DNA of 64,000 nucleotides from Paralichthys olivaceus (GCF_024713975.1 NC_091099.1:4149501-4213500), one strand, 5' to 3'. Shown: positions 48,335-63,814, numbered from the stretch's first letter. A program made the numbers and translations. Notes: a model not told the origin generated them from the letters alone.

Positions 48335-48535
48335 TGCGCAGTAGATCAGGAGATGGACCATCTTGTTCTTTGTTTTTTAATTTGATCCATGTCCCATCTG
48401 CAAACTAGGACGGGGCGGGGTTTATTTATTTTACTTATACTGCAGCCAGCCACCAGGGAGCGACCAAGACGTTTTGGCTTCACTTTAGCGAGTCGTCACA
48501 TCGTCCATCTTTATTGACAGTCTACTGTATGTAAA
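48335..48535 (-). repeat. MITE-like repeat, copy 3, truncated
   Basis: Reverse orientation relative to copies 1, 2 and 4. It carries CCAGCCACCAGGGAGCGACC, ccatgtcccatctgc, and an end reading ccatctttattgacagtctactgta. The far end is lost or diverged. Confidence 0.6.
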
Positions 48536-48918
48536 GTTTTATTTCCCTTACATATGTTTTTCTGTCTGCACCTTTTTCAGTGTTGGTTGATTTATCTCAT
48601 CATTAAATCATTTGGGCTGACAGAGTGATAACGTCCACTCGTCAGTTGCACCTTTAAACGTTCACATACAAGACAGGAAATCGTCATGTTTGCCGTCGTT
48701 GGAGAAATGTCCTGCTCTGGTTTGCTGATGTAAGTGGAAAAGCACGAGAATTATGTCCGCAGTCCTTTTATCCTGAAAATCTCTTGTCTCCAAACACGCT
48801 CACACTTTCTCCACCAGACAACTTGTAATGTCTGTATTTCCTACAGCACTTGAATGCATCGTGAGTGCAGCAGCTCCGCTCAGAAACGTCACATCTGCTG
48901 TTTCATCTTCTGCCTCTT

Positions 48919-48970
48919 CACACACACAGACACACACACACACACACACACAGACACACACACACACACT
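48919..48970. repeat. (CA)n microsatellite with CAGA interruptions
   Basis: Two long CA runs separated by cagacaca, upstream of the presumed B3GNT9 leader exon. Confidence 0.9.
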
Positions 48971-49049
48971 CTGCAGCTCCTCTCTTCCTCACTTGAACGT
49001 TTTCTTCTGAAAACTTTCTCTGGAACTTTTCACTTTCTCCTGTGCATTG

Positions 49050-49144
49050 AGCAGAGAGGAGCTTCAGCAGCAGCAGCAGCACAGATGTTTTCACTTTGAC
49101 CTCCTCCTCCTCCTCCTCCTCCTCCTCTGCCTCTGCCTCGCCTG
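49050..49144 (+). other. Possible B3GNT9 non-coding leader exon
   Basis: Contains (CAG)n at about 49065-49082 and (CCT)n at 49101-49128, and ends in a strong donor (GCCTG then GTAAGT at 49145). A second leader exon at 50338-50451 (after gtcctgcag, before GTGAGA) could follow. The order is inferred from splice sites alone. Confidence 0.35.
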
Positions 49145-49659
49145 GTAAGTTTGAATGACTTGAATTAATGGAGAAACATTTCCTGCACGTTAACATTATA
49201 AAACCCTGCAGGTTCATTGTTGATAAGATACAAAACGTGCAGCATTCAAACTGTTTTCCTGCCTGAAGGTGCAGGACAGATGTTGGGATCAGTTCCTCAC
49301 ACACAACATATTTGGACATATGCTGCTGTGGAATAATATCTGTGGTCAGTTCCTCATTGTTCTACACTCACAGAGTCATTTAGTTAAAATTGCTCTTCAT
49401 GACATGGATGTTGGGACACAGTGTTCCTTGAAATAGTTTGTACCCTCATGTTCACTTACATAAGACGCAGACACTCCCCCTCCTGCTGAGCGCAGAAGTG
49501 GGTCCATGGAAAACTCTGAATCCAGAACAAATACTTTAATTGTACAAGTTGCAATCTGTGATCTGTTAAAACCTTGTTAGTGGGACGTGAATAATGAAAG
49601 TGATGACATGAAACGTACTTAATGAACTGTGCAATATTCATGTTCCGCCTGTGCATTTT

Positions 49660-49785
49660 CAATCCTGTGACATATATTCTGAAAATTACTGCTGTGTATA
49701 TTTTTATTATCCATGTTGCTGCCATAACAAGGCAATGTTCTGTATAGTGGGACTAGTAAAATGTAATCTTATCTTTTCTTACACT
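49660..49785 (+). mobile_element. LINE-like 3' tail fragment
   Basis: Contains gttgctgccataacaaggcaatg, then agtgggactagtaaaatgtaatcttatc, a degraded relative of the tail at 50.1 kb. Confidence 0.45.
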
Positions 49786-50084
49786 GAAAAAAGAAAATAG
49801 TTTACTCACATAAAAAACCCTCATTTTTTATAATTTAATATATCAGTTTTGTTAATATTGTTATGTTGTGCTAATATGACTGATTCAGTTCTTTAAAATG
49901 TGTCAACTTTGACTTTAATTAAACCTTAATTCAATGAATTTAACATTTAACTGTATGTTAAATATATCTTATTAATTTCAATATCATATATAGGCAATAC
50001 TTTTATACTGTTTATATTTATTTATAATGTACATATTTCTATTGTTTATGGTTCCTTGTGTTTATATTCATCTTTACTAAGTGT

Positions 50085-50196
50085 GTATGTCACTATTCCC
50101 ATTTTGCTGCTGTAACACAGTAGATTTCCACATAGTGGGACTAATAAAGGATTATCTTATCTTATCTTATCTTATCTTATCTTATCTTATTTTATC
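50085..50196 (+). mobile_element. LINE-like 3' tail with (TTATC)n
   Basis: Contains gctgctgtaacacagtagatttcc, then agtgggactaataaagga and about nine TTATC units (50152-50196). This is the terminal part of a teleost retroposon; the body is not recognisable. Confidence 0.55.
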
Positions 50197-50337
50197 AAAA
50201 TAAGATTTAACTGCATTAGACAGGTTGAGCAAAACCTTTCAAACCAGAGCTTCGACATCCAGAACAGTTCATCTTCTTCACTAAGGTAAATTTGTGGGTT
50301 TGTCCTGGTTTATCTTGTTTTTGTTGTTGTCCTGCAG

Positions 50338-50451
50338 GTGTCTGAGCAGAAGTGGAGGACGGAGACAGAGACGATGGACATACATCCAGTGATGTGAGTG
50401 ATCTGCATCAAGGACAAAATCAATCTGACTCCTCAGCCCCGTATCAAACAG
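50338..50451 (+). other. Possible second B3GNT9 leader exon
   Basis: Bounded by gtcctgcag upstream and CAAACAG then GTGAGA downstream. It holds one short ATG frame (MDIHPVM, then stop at about 50395). An internal donor near 50394 (gat then GTGAGT) is an alternative end. Confidence 0.35.
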
Positions 50452-50585
50452 GTGAGAAAACAAAAGCACACGCCTGACTGCTACAAAACAACAGTGGAAT
50501 ATATGTCTCACAGAAAAGCTGTAAAGTTTGAGGTGAATTTCATAGGATTAATAAAAAAAGGATTGAATTTCTGATTTCTGAAAAG

Positions 50586-52947
50586 ATGACGATGATGAGG
50601 AGGATGATAACGATGAGGAGGATTCTCCATGTGAAGGGAGATGTGATGTGCACGATGCTGCTGTTGGTTCTGTTCTGTCTGCTGCTCTACGCTCGACAGG
50701 TGAGGACGGAAACAGTCAAAGTGCATGACTCATCATACATTTCAAATGCTCCCTCTAACGCCACCATTGTTTGCAGGTGGCGATCTCCTCCGGGTGGGAC
50801 AGACCTCAGTGGAAGCTGGAGATCCACGGCTCCACCAGCTCCAGTCGGACACTGCTGGGGGCCAGTGGGGCCAAAGGGGGCCGGGAGTCTCAAGAGGTAT
50901 GACCCGATCATTTGTTTGCATGAAGGTATCACAATCAATTGCGTGTTTTGTTGCACCAAGTTTGCACTTTGGTCCGTGAAAAACCTTTCAAGCCTTTAAT
51001 CTGCTCATATCCAGGTTCATCATTTTTTAATTTGTGTTATTTACTTGCTCTAATGTTCAGAGAACACATCGCTGCTGCTCCTCCTTTCAGCCTCTGTCTG
51101 AAACACTTGGTTTTAGCTCAATTCTAAGGTCTTTGGATTTTGGATGCACAAAAAAATCTATAAAGAAAAGTATAATGTCTCCTTTAATTACCTCTGTCTC
51201 ATATTCAAGTTCCCCTCCAGCCCGTCAGAGCCACAGCTGCCCGCCTGTAAGCCCCAGTCCAAGTCCAAACCTCCTCAGGCCAAATCCAAACCTCTGCTCA
51301 AATCTAAGGGGAAATCGAAGTCCCGACGGAAGAATGCTGCGCCGACCAAACCTGCTGCCAAACCTCTGCCCACGATGCCTCCGTTTGACTTTGAAGGATA
51401 CTTGAAAGCGAAGGACAACAGGAACTTTAATCTGCTCATCAACCAGCCAGAGAAGTGTCACATCAGAGGAGCAGAGGAGGAAGAAGGAGGCGAAGCTCCC
51501 TACATGCTCATCGCAGTCAAATCCGTTGCGGCAGATTTTGATAAGCGTCAGGTAAATGATGACGTGTTGTTGTTTCGTTTTGGATCATAGTCTGTCTGTA
51601 GCACATGATACCGCCTCACAACATCTCTGTTGCCCCCTGGTGGCTGGCTGCAGTTTAGTTCATAAACCCTGCCTCCTCCCTGTTAGCAGATGGGACATGG
51701 ACCAAACAAAAAGTAAAAAAAAGTCCCAAAAAGTTCATGGTTCTGATAACTTTAGTTTTCATTGGTAGTTTGATGCTATAATAACAGGGTGAAAGTCACG
51801 ATTGAAAGATAAAACTGACTCGCGATTGGTGGAACACATGTATCGGCGGTACCTTGATACTCCTCCCCATCGGTGCAAGATTCTGTTCATCATAAACCCA
51901 AGCTAACCTTTTCTTCTTCTGCCTCGACTCCTGCAGGTGGTGCGTCGGACATGGGGTAAGGAGGGACTGTTCCCAAACGACGTCACCATTCGTACGGTTT
52001 TCCTGCTAGGGGTTCCCAGGAATCGAACTGCTCTGCCTCTGTGGGATCGCCTCCTCACCTACGAGAGTCAGACGTTCCGGGACATCCTGCTCTGGGACTT
52101 TGAGGACACTTTCTTCAACCTGACGCTGAAGGAAACACATTTTCTGAAATGGGTTAACAGCAGCTGTCCTCAAGTCAAGTCAGTATTTAAAGTCAGTATG
52201 TGTTTTTCCACATTCTCAGCCTGTGACTCGAACATGACACGTTTTCTATTTTCCTTTGTCGTACAGGTTCATTTTCAAGGGTGACGCTGACGTGTATGTG
52301 AATGTGGAGAACATACTGGAGATGCTACAAGGTCAGAAGCCGGATGAGGATCTGTTTGTCGGTGATATTATCATTCACGCCAAACCCATTCGCAGAAGGA
52401 GCTCCAAATATTATGTGCCGGAGTTTGTGTACGGGGGGGGTCTGTACCCAAATTACGCAGGAGGAGGAGGGTTTGTGATGTCGGGACATACGGCTCGGAG
52501 ACTGAGCTCTGCGTGTCAACAGGTGCTTCAAAATTCGAAAAAGAAGTTGAGGCAGAAGAAGTTTTTCTGCTTTTCGATTTCCTTGATTTACAATCGTCTC
52601 TTTGCGTCCTCTAGGTGGAGCTGTTCCCCATTGACGATGTCTTTCTGGGAATGTGCCTGCAGCTGATTGGTGTCAAACCGTCACGTCACCAGGGCTTCCG
52701 GACCTTTGGGATTCCCCGGCCGTCTGCGGCGCCCCACCTTCAGACGTTCAACCCCTGTTTCTACAGAGAACTCATGGTGGTTCACAGCCTCAGCGTCCCG
52801 CAGATCTGGCTCATGTGGAACCTCCTGCACGACCCCGACCTGAGCTGCCACAACCGGAGCAGCCAGACGCCCTCACCCTTTAAGTGGAGGGGGAAGATGG
52901 CCGAGGATACGGACTACGGTGAGAAGCGGGTGTTCATCATGCATTAA
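50586..52947 (+). CDS. B3GNT9: Beta-1,3-N-acetylglucosaminyltransferase 9 homologue (B3GNT9)
   Basis: Predicted type II Golgi enzyme of glycosyltransferase family 31, transferring a sugar from a UDP donor in beta-1,3 linkage; the acceptor is not known. Six exons join in phase to 468 residues (human about 402): 50586-50699, 50777-50896, 51210-51551, 51937-52178, 52267-52522, 52615-52947. Residues 1-20 are cytoplasmic or basic, with a signal anchor at about 21-35 ([18 protein letters not shown]). A Lys/Pro/Ser-rich stem follows ([14 protein letters not shown]). The catalytic domain has [49 protein letters not shown], the DxD site in [10 protein letters not shown] (DAD also in human), [11 protein letters not shown] and [16 protein letters not shown]. 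The start has several nearby ATGs; the first was used. As I recall, the human ORF lies in one exon, so the introns here are unusual. Confidence 0.93.
51586..51895 (+). repeat. MITE-like repeat, copy 4, filling most of a B3GNT9 intron
   Basis: Shares tgttgccccctggtggctgg, cctcctccctgttagcagatgggacatgg and a ggcggtaccttgatac block with the other copies. It covers about 310 of the 385 bp of the intron at 51552-51936. The ends are diverged. Confidence 0.65.
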
Positions 52948-53818
52948 GGACTTCCTGCAGGGACTGAGTGGGATCTGCAAGAGCGCCGGCGAGTACAAAA
53001 TGGCGCTCATGCCGGATCTGTGGCCAACCAAAAAACATAATGACGTGTTCACAGCTGAGACATGTGAGAGTTTATCCAGATCCTGGCGGATCAACTCGGG
53101 GGAAATTAATCGGCAAATATGCTTCAAACTTGAATCCAAAAGAGAATTTAGGGTTTTGCCACGTGAGCCCCGTGTCTCTGTTCACACTGTGCTGGTGATC
53201 GATGCAGAAAGATTTTTCACGTGAGACCTTGAATCTCTGGACTTTTGAATGTGTAATCGCATCAGAATGTGTTGTGTTGCTACAGTCACCTTCAAGGTTG
53301 ACCATACTTTCCACTGTGAGTCTGTACATGCTCACGGTTCCTTTCACACTAAAATAAGCGTCTGCGTCGGTCCCACTAACCGTTCTATTCCAGCGTGTGG
53401 ATATTTGTACCTGGAGCGCGTGCGGGCAACAAACACAGGCTGCACGCGGACGGGGTTCTTGACGACATTCACGCCATGAGGACCATAGCGGACCCCAGTG
53501 GAGCCCGGAGGACTGGCAGATGCTCAAATTATGAATTCACCTCAAGATTGAGTGGTTAGCCGGTTTAACCTCATCCAAGAGTTAAAGTGTGTGAGACCAC
53601 AACCGTGTTAAATGTCAGACTCCGAGGACGCGGCTGTGAACACGGCTGAGCAGCTGAGACGTTTTGTTTCCTGATGTGAATCATTTGCAGAGACGTTGCT
53701 CTTCTCTTTGTTTTGCTGGATAGAAATTGACAAATGGACGGTGACTATATCTGTTTCCCTGGAGGAACAACAAATGCCTTAATGGAAACCAGCTGCACGG
53801 CAGGAACCAGCTGGGACC

Positions 53819-53854
<36 letters not shown>

Positions 53855-55030
53855 TGAATGACCCTGAAGACTGTGGACTTTGTTTTTTCTTTATAATTCT
53901 AATTTAGTTTAATTTTATTTTTCTTTACATATTTACACTCCTCTGCTGTCTACGTGTTTCTGTGATGCTGAAAGAGAAACGTTCAAAAATAATGTGTTTT
54001 ATCAGTTTTTAAAAAGTATCCGAACAGAAATCAATATCAACTCATTGTTAATGAAATGTGAAGCCCAGGCTGAGCTGCGACTGTCTCAGATGGTGCAGGA
54101 CGATATTTCACTTTCTCACCTCGATGCTTTGTGCGTTTGTTTAGAATCGAATGATAAAAAGTTGTCTAACAAGCGTTGACGACTGAATTGGAAACTCCAC
54201 GTGCTCGAGCTGTAACGTAGCCAACACCATGTTTGAGAGGTGAGGTGGTGTCTTTGGTCCATGAGCTGTTTCCTCTCTCATCAAGTTGTCTCTTGATCGT
54301 TGGCCAGGAAACACGTCCGTCTGCGTCCTGCAGCCCTAATAAACAGGTTTGTCTTCACCATCTGCTCATCGACTTGACTTGTGCTCCTTGGTCCAAACTG
54401 ATTTTGGTGTGCATCTGGATCGGGGGGGTAGATCCAGGAGGTTTTTTTTCGTAAAAAAGAATAATTTGTGGATCTTAATGAAAAATATCAGACGGGTTTG
54501 GGAGACAAATATTTATGATTGTGTGCAAATGAAAATACGGATCAAGCCAATTTAAATAAGTTGGGCCTTGGTGGAGGTTTGCACTTTACTTTTTATCGTA
54601 GTGTTGCCAAACAAGCTAATGTTTTACCATTATTATCGTATTAATTTGCCCGGTCACCTCTTCACAACACCTCAGTCGACTCGGCGCCACATCAGCTCTT
54701 TTCGTGCATGAACCAACATTTAAACAGCAAACAGCTGCTCGCAGACTTTAACGAGACCAAGTGTCCAATTACGTGTCAAACTCTGGACTTTGGAAACTTC
54801 ATTTATAAAAAGTTCTTTCTGGACTATTGTAAATCTGCTTAAATACAGATCAACTTAAAGATGATGTTTGGCATTAAAATGCAATATACTTTTTATATTT
54901 GAAGAACAAAATATTTGTAATTTTCATCAGAGTTTACAGCTAAAGTCAAAGGAAAATTTGCAATAGTATATAAATATAAAAGTTTGAGTTTCAAGGTTGT
55001 GTAAATTAAGAAATAAAACAATTCCATTCT
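52948..55030 (+). other. B3GNT9: B3GNT9 3' UTR
   Basis: No coding exon is visible after the TAA at 52945-52947. It includes a (CA)n run at about 53819-53851 and an internal AATAAA near 54337. The end is placed by AATAAA at 55012-55017. Confidence 0.45.
55012..55017 (+). terminator. Plus-strand poly(A) signal (B3GNT9)
   Basis: AATAAA in an AT-rich context followed by a T-rich stretch. It would give a UTR of about 2.1 kb. Confidence 0.45.
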
Positions 55031-55047
55031 CCTTGACATCCACATTT

Positions 55048-55053
55048 TTTATT
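55048..55053 (-). terminator. Minus-strand poly(A) signal (distal PHAF1 end)
   Basis: TTTATT on the plus strand, repeated at 55053-55058, facing the plus-strand signal 31 bp away. Confidence 0.4.
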
Positions 55054-57738
55054 TTATTTTTTCATATCCTGGTTGCACACACATAAAATGAACTTTGTCG
55101 TCAATGAACAGTGAACATTTGATTTCAGAAAAGTCCAAATGTTGCATCGAGGTTGTTAAACAACGCACAGCAGCAGCTCATCTCAACAACCATCAATCAG
55201 GCGCCGTCAAAAAAAATATTCTGCTCCAGCAAAGCTTTCAGTCGACCTCGTCCGTCTCCTCGCACTACATCCAAATGTTATTGCCGTTTTGTCAGTGGAC
55301 ATGCTGAATGGATCCATGTATTTTTAATACACAAAGTTAAAGTATTCAAAATATAAAATGCCACATTCCAATGAAATTTACAAGATTTAATTAAGCGTAA
55401 CTGCCCCAATGGGTTCAAAGTCCACAGAAGAGGAGAATAAGGGACATGTTAGAACATATGATACCAAGAACAGACAATACAAAGCATTAGTGTGAGATTA
55501 ACACTGAAAAATCTGTCCATGATAAATTATCACAATCATCCATTCCTCCACTCAGCAACACAAAAAAAGAGACTTTAAATTGAAAACCACACAGAAGTTC
55601 CAGATTTCAGTTTTCTGATTTAAAAATATCAGGAAAAAAAACAAGGTTGGGATGTTTCCACCTGAGTTTGGGAGCGAGATTAACTACCCAGCATGCAACA
55701 TGATGACATCATCTACTGTCTGTGTTGGAGTTAACAAACAGGGTTTGTCCGTCTGATCACCAGCATCTGATGTGTGTGTCGTGTGCTGGGCCCAGTTTCC
55801 TGTGACGACTGGACATTTCTGTCCCAAACGTTGGATTTTCTTCGCTCACATTCTAACTTTCAGTTTTTCATTTCTTTTTTTCTAATGCTCTCTGATCCAT
55901 CTGCTTCCAATGAGACACTTTGGGAAATTACCAATTTATTCAAATTCTGTGAAGGGTGGAGGGAGAGAAAGAAAAGTTTCCCCTCAGGTTTTAATTAAAT
56001 TTACTGACACACAATCTCCTTTTTTTTCAGAGAAAATCTTCTGCACAACTCAATTTTGTTTTGGCAGAGTTTCATTTCTAAAATCCTGTATTCCACGTAA
56101 ACTATCATGAGCTTTAAAGGCCTGTGAATATTTGCACTGTTCTGGGTATTTAATGTCGATTCAAACACAAAAAAAAGAGAAACAGCTGAAATAAAAAAAA
56201 CACTGACATGGTGAAAAAAAACCTGAAAAATCCTCATCTTAGAAAACCCAACCTGTCTTTCTCTACAGGAAAACTGAAAACATCTGAGACGGCCATGACA
56301 CCATGTTAGCTTATTGATATTCTCTGTAACACACACACACACACTGTACAATGATGCAATTCAATGCATTCTCAAATCGTATGTACAAGGAGTTTTTCCT
56401 TTTAACAGAGGAGAGAGAGACAAAAGTCAAAGACAGGCTCGGTGGGAGATGAGGCACAATGTTCAACAGTTTCGTGTTTGTTTGTTTTTTTCTCATTGAT
56501 TTCTCATGTTTGTTTGCACAAAAGCAAGTTGTAGCAAAATGTTGTAATATACTGCAGCTTTATTTTACATCAGCTCCAGAGTCCTGGCCTCAGAGAATCA
56601 AGGAGCGGATCAAACATCTCTCCTGGCTCCAGGAACCACATCACCTCACTGAAGGAGGGAGTTCGGCAACAAGAGAGCTGAAGCCAGAGATTTTTTTATT
56701 TTTCTGATGTAAACACGTAAAATCAAGCAACGAACTGAAGCTTGACTTCAAATCTGACCCGTCTACTCCACCGGTCCAAATGAGAAATAAAAGGATCATT
56801 GTTTTACCGCCTGCGTAAAAAGGAGCTTTGTGTTTGAACGCCCCTCAGGAGCAGTTCAAGCGTTTCTGAAGCAGGTTTATCTACATCTGCGAACACGCAG
56901 CCTCCCGCACATGGAAAGGTTTTGATACCAAAGGGGTCTGGAATTAAAAATAAAACAAGATTTAAAAAAAAAACTAAAAAAACTTTCCAGTGATCGTTTA
57001 TGAGCAGATCCCTCCTCCTGAGATTTTAATGGAATTAGCATCGAGGAAAGAAATGTGAATACACTCAGCCAGAGCCTGAGTCCGTTGTGTCCGTACCGAG
57101 CCGTTCAGATGTATGTAAATTAGAAGACACCAGAATAAGAGCACAACTATTTACAGCGTCTGTACATCAACATCAACTCCAGAAGCATTAGGACCCAAAT
57201 ACTTTAGAATAAATTCAAAAACGATCTTCATCCAAAATAAAATAATAAAAAAAAAACAATAAAACACAGGAAATCTGGTTTTAAATTCAAAGCCATGCTG
57301 AGCCGAAAAGAACGGTACTTAACTTAAGACTAATAGTGATTCTAAAAAGAGGTAAATCGATGATTAGCAGTTAGTTAGTAGTGACGCAAACATTTGTTTT
57401 TTTCCGTTACAGTGAAAGGGGGGGTTTCATTGAATCTGCTAACTCGCACTCTGGTGTCTGTGAGGGATGAAGTCATTGACTCAGCTGGGCTGTGGGTGAA
57501 CATTTACAAGATAAAAAACAACACTGTGAAGTTTTAAAAGCTGTTCTACATGAAGCGACATCAAAACAAAACATCCCATTTTTTCATTTCATTCTCAACA
57601 AAATAAAACGAGCTCCGACTTCCACCCCGATGCATTCACACGCAATCACAAATCAAGCAACTGTGACAAAATGAAAAGCACATGGGATTGTGTGAAGGGA
57701 CGATAACACAGAATATGTGTATTCAAATTAATACACAG

Positions 57739-57744
57739 TTTATT
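57739..57744 (-). terminator. Minus-strand poly(A) signal (proximal PHAF1 end)
   Basis: AATAAA on the minus strand within CTGAATAAACTGTG, about 2.6 kb beyond the stop codon. Confidence 0.4.
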
Positions 57745-59417
57745 CAGTTGCTTAAAATCAAAAAGAACTGAAATGTTTACATCACAGGAGGGAGGTGCAA
57801 CCTGCACTCAAACATCACGGAGGAGTGAATGATCCCCATTTTTCAAAATGGGGTCAAATGTCCCGAACGCACAGAGAAACAATGGTAAATATTTCAGTGA
57901 CAGCTCTGTGACAACGATAACCACTGCACAAGAGACACGCACAACAGGAACGACACAGGTTCTTACTATTGTTAATGTGTCTCCAGCTGTAAACCTCCCT
58001 GTGACAGACAGGACCCACACTCGTATGAGTCACGTGCTCTTGTTTTGTGTGATTACTGTCGGCAGGAAGAGAAACCGGGAGCTGAATTTTAGAGGAGTTA
58101 CTACGGCGATGAGACGACACACAAACTTTACAGTGATGATGTCTGCGGATCAAATTAAAATCCTCCTGAAACATCTTTGGCTATAAGCATTTGGCAACAG
58201 AGAAATAAACGCAGACATCGTGGAGGGATGAAGATGAAGAGAGTGCAGAGCAAGAAAAAGAAAAAAGAGAGAGAGAGGGAGAGATGGGTGTGAGGCAGAG
58301 GACGTGACGGCAAACATGGACTCCTCTGTTCAAATGGACACGTCACAGGTCACTTTCGGGGACGTTACAAAGACTTGTGTTCATTTCCTGCAGATTTAAC
58401 TTAAACCTAAACTTAACCACTGACCCAGAAATAAGCTTTTTACCCAAACAGGAAAAAACAACATGGCTGGTGGAGCAGTGGTAAGCACCATCAGCTCCGT
58501 TCTCCAGCTTCCACCCCTGCGTCGCTCTGGCATTACTCTTCACTCTACACTTTCCCTGGATTACCAACCCAAGCTTTAAAGGATAAGCTGTATAGATAAT
58601 GGATGGATAGAAGGAACATGGCTTTGTACAAAGATTTCCCCCAAATGTGACCTGTGACAGAGACACACACACACACACACACACCTCTATCTCCAAACGT
58701 CTCCGCGACTTCATCTCTGAGTATAGGGCACAATCGACCGGTCAAGTACGAAGGTGTGTATTAGTGCAAATGTACAAAATGGATTTGATTTTATCAACAC
58801 TGATCACAATGAAAATGGTCATCGGTGGGAAAGAGTGACAGAGGACGGAGAGAAATACAAACTAAACTGCGTGCCAGGTCTGTGCCCCTCACAACATGCA
58901 GGATCAGATCTACACAGCTGGCTGCTGGTTCGATCTTGTGACGAGTCTCTTTCCATTCAAAAGCATCGGCCAGGTTCATGCAAACCTCGTGTCATGCCTG
59001 CGTGTTCCCGTGTTTTGTGTTAGCGCTGCGAAGGCTTAAAAAAAAAAAGATGAGCCAGGTTTTAAATATTAGAAACGACCAAGTAGTGAACAGATTGCTG
59101 CTGCTGCTGCGTAAGTGTGCTTGAATTTATGTCCTGAAATGTCGATCAGCGGCCGAGCACATGCAAATATTCACTAGTGAGTGTGAGTCGCTGATGTCCA
59201 GAGCTGCATGCAACAGCTTTGGAATAATAATGTTCGCTGATGTCTGCTTGTGTGTGTGTGTGTTCTGTGTCTTTTGAGGGCACCACTGAACAACGCTGAA
59301 GGACGGGTAAGACGATGAAGAGGGCGACAATAATCAGGAGGTGATGTGGGATGTTTGGATCATCTGGTTTGATTGGCTCGTCCATGGAGTGGGTTACGTC
59401 CTGGGCCACGTCTCTTT

Positions 59418-59450
59418 CCAGACGCACTCAGGGTGTCTGAGTGCGTCTGG
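59418..59450. other. Perfect 14-bp inverted repeat (hairpin)
   Basis: CCAGACGCACTCAG, a 5-nt spacer GGTGT, then CTGAGTGCGTCTGG. It lies in the presumed PHAF1 3' UTR. The pairing stops abruptly outside the 14 bp. Confidence 0.8.
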
Positions 59451-60318
59451 TTCCTCAACAGGATCTTGGATTCTTCTGTGTGTTTCTGTATTTTGGTTAC
59501 AGTCCTCTGTGTGTTTGGCTCTGATGGTCTCTTGGTCGGCTGGTTTGGTTCTCGTCATTTGGACGCATTCCGGGGTTTTGACCGATCCAGTCAGGTCTGA
59601 TTATGAAATTGAGGCAGGAAGACAGGCGGTACGGTTCGGCAGTGTGATCGGATGATGTGTAGTCAGCGGGTCGAGTTTGCTTCAAGAATTTTGGCCACAG
59701 CAGTTTTCAGTTGCAGCCGAGTTGACGTCACAACTGTTATCTTTAAAATGTGCAGCAGGTGAATTCCAAACGCTCGCAGTCTCACCACCACACTGTCGTG
59801 GTTTACATCTACGGTACATCTCACTGGTGGAGCCTTGCCGTCCAAACTACGGTCTGTGGTCGTCTGTGGTCCTGGGCGGATGCAGTCACAGGATGGAGAC
59901 AGGAAACAGCTGAGCTCTACGAAAGCGCAGATTTCTTCACTATGTCAGTTTGCAGCACCACAGTGATATTTCCACACAACCAGGGAATTCTTTCACTGGT
60001 TTCATTTCAAAGCTTTAATGCTCCAGCACTGCGATAATGTATGTAGATCCTGGATGTCATGGGATATGCTGGATGTGTCTGATTGGAAGAATAATCCTAA
60101 TACCCACTGTGAGAAGCTGATTAGCGTCAGGTCTGATTTGGTTGTTCCTTGGGTTCTTGTTGTGCTTCTACTCAGTGTTCGTTATCTGAGCAAGAATAGC
60201 TTTGTTGTCCTGGGTCAGGTCTGCTTGGTTAAGAATCTGGCTCCGTGTTAAGAGGTTCAGTCAGTAGAGGTACTAGATTCAGGACAGGCCAGAATGGGAT
60301 GCGGTTCTGGTTGCTTGT

Positions 60319-63814
<3,496 letters not shown>

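Larger units (their letters stand above)
55031..60318 (-). other. PHAF1: PHAF1 3' UTR and spacer
   Basis: No coding exon is supported here on either strand. Minus-strand poly(A) signals lie at 57739-57744 and 55048-55053, giving possible UTRs of about 2.6 or 5.3 kb. The stretch holds (CA)n at about 56330-56344 and 58664-58684, a CTG run near 59097, and a perfect hairpin at 59418-59450. Confidence 0.4.

Noticed and set aside
56001-56351. Minus-strand ORF of 116 codons and other 60-110 codon ORFs in 53-60 kb
   Set aside because: Low-complexity composition, no conserved motifs, no paired splice sites. Consistent with UTR or spacer sequence.
59666-59935. Minus-strand open frame of about 90 codons containing VRCTVDVNHDSVVVRLRAF
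   Set aside because: No start, splice sites or known family were recognised, and it falls in the presumed PHAF1 3' UTR. Probably chance.
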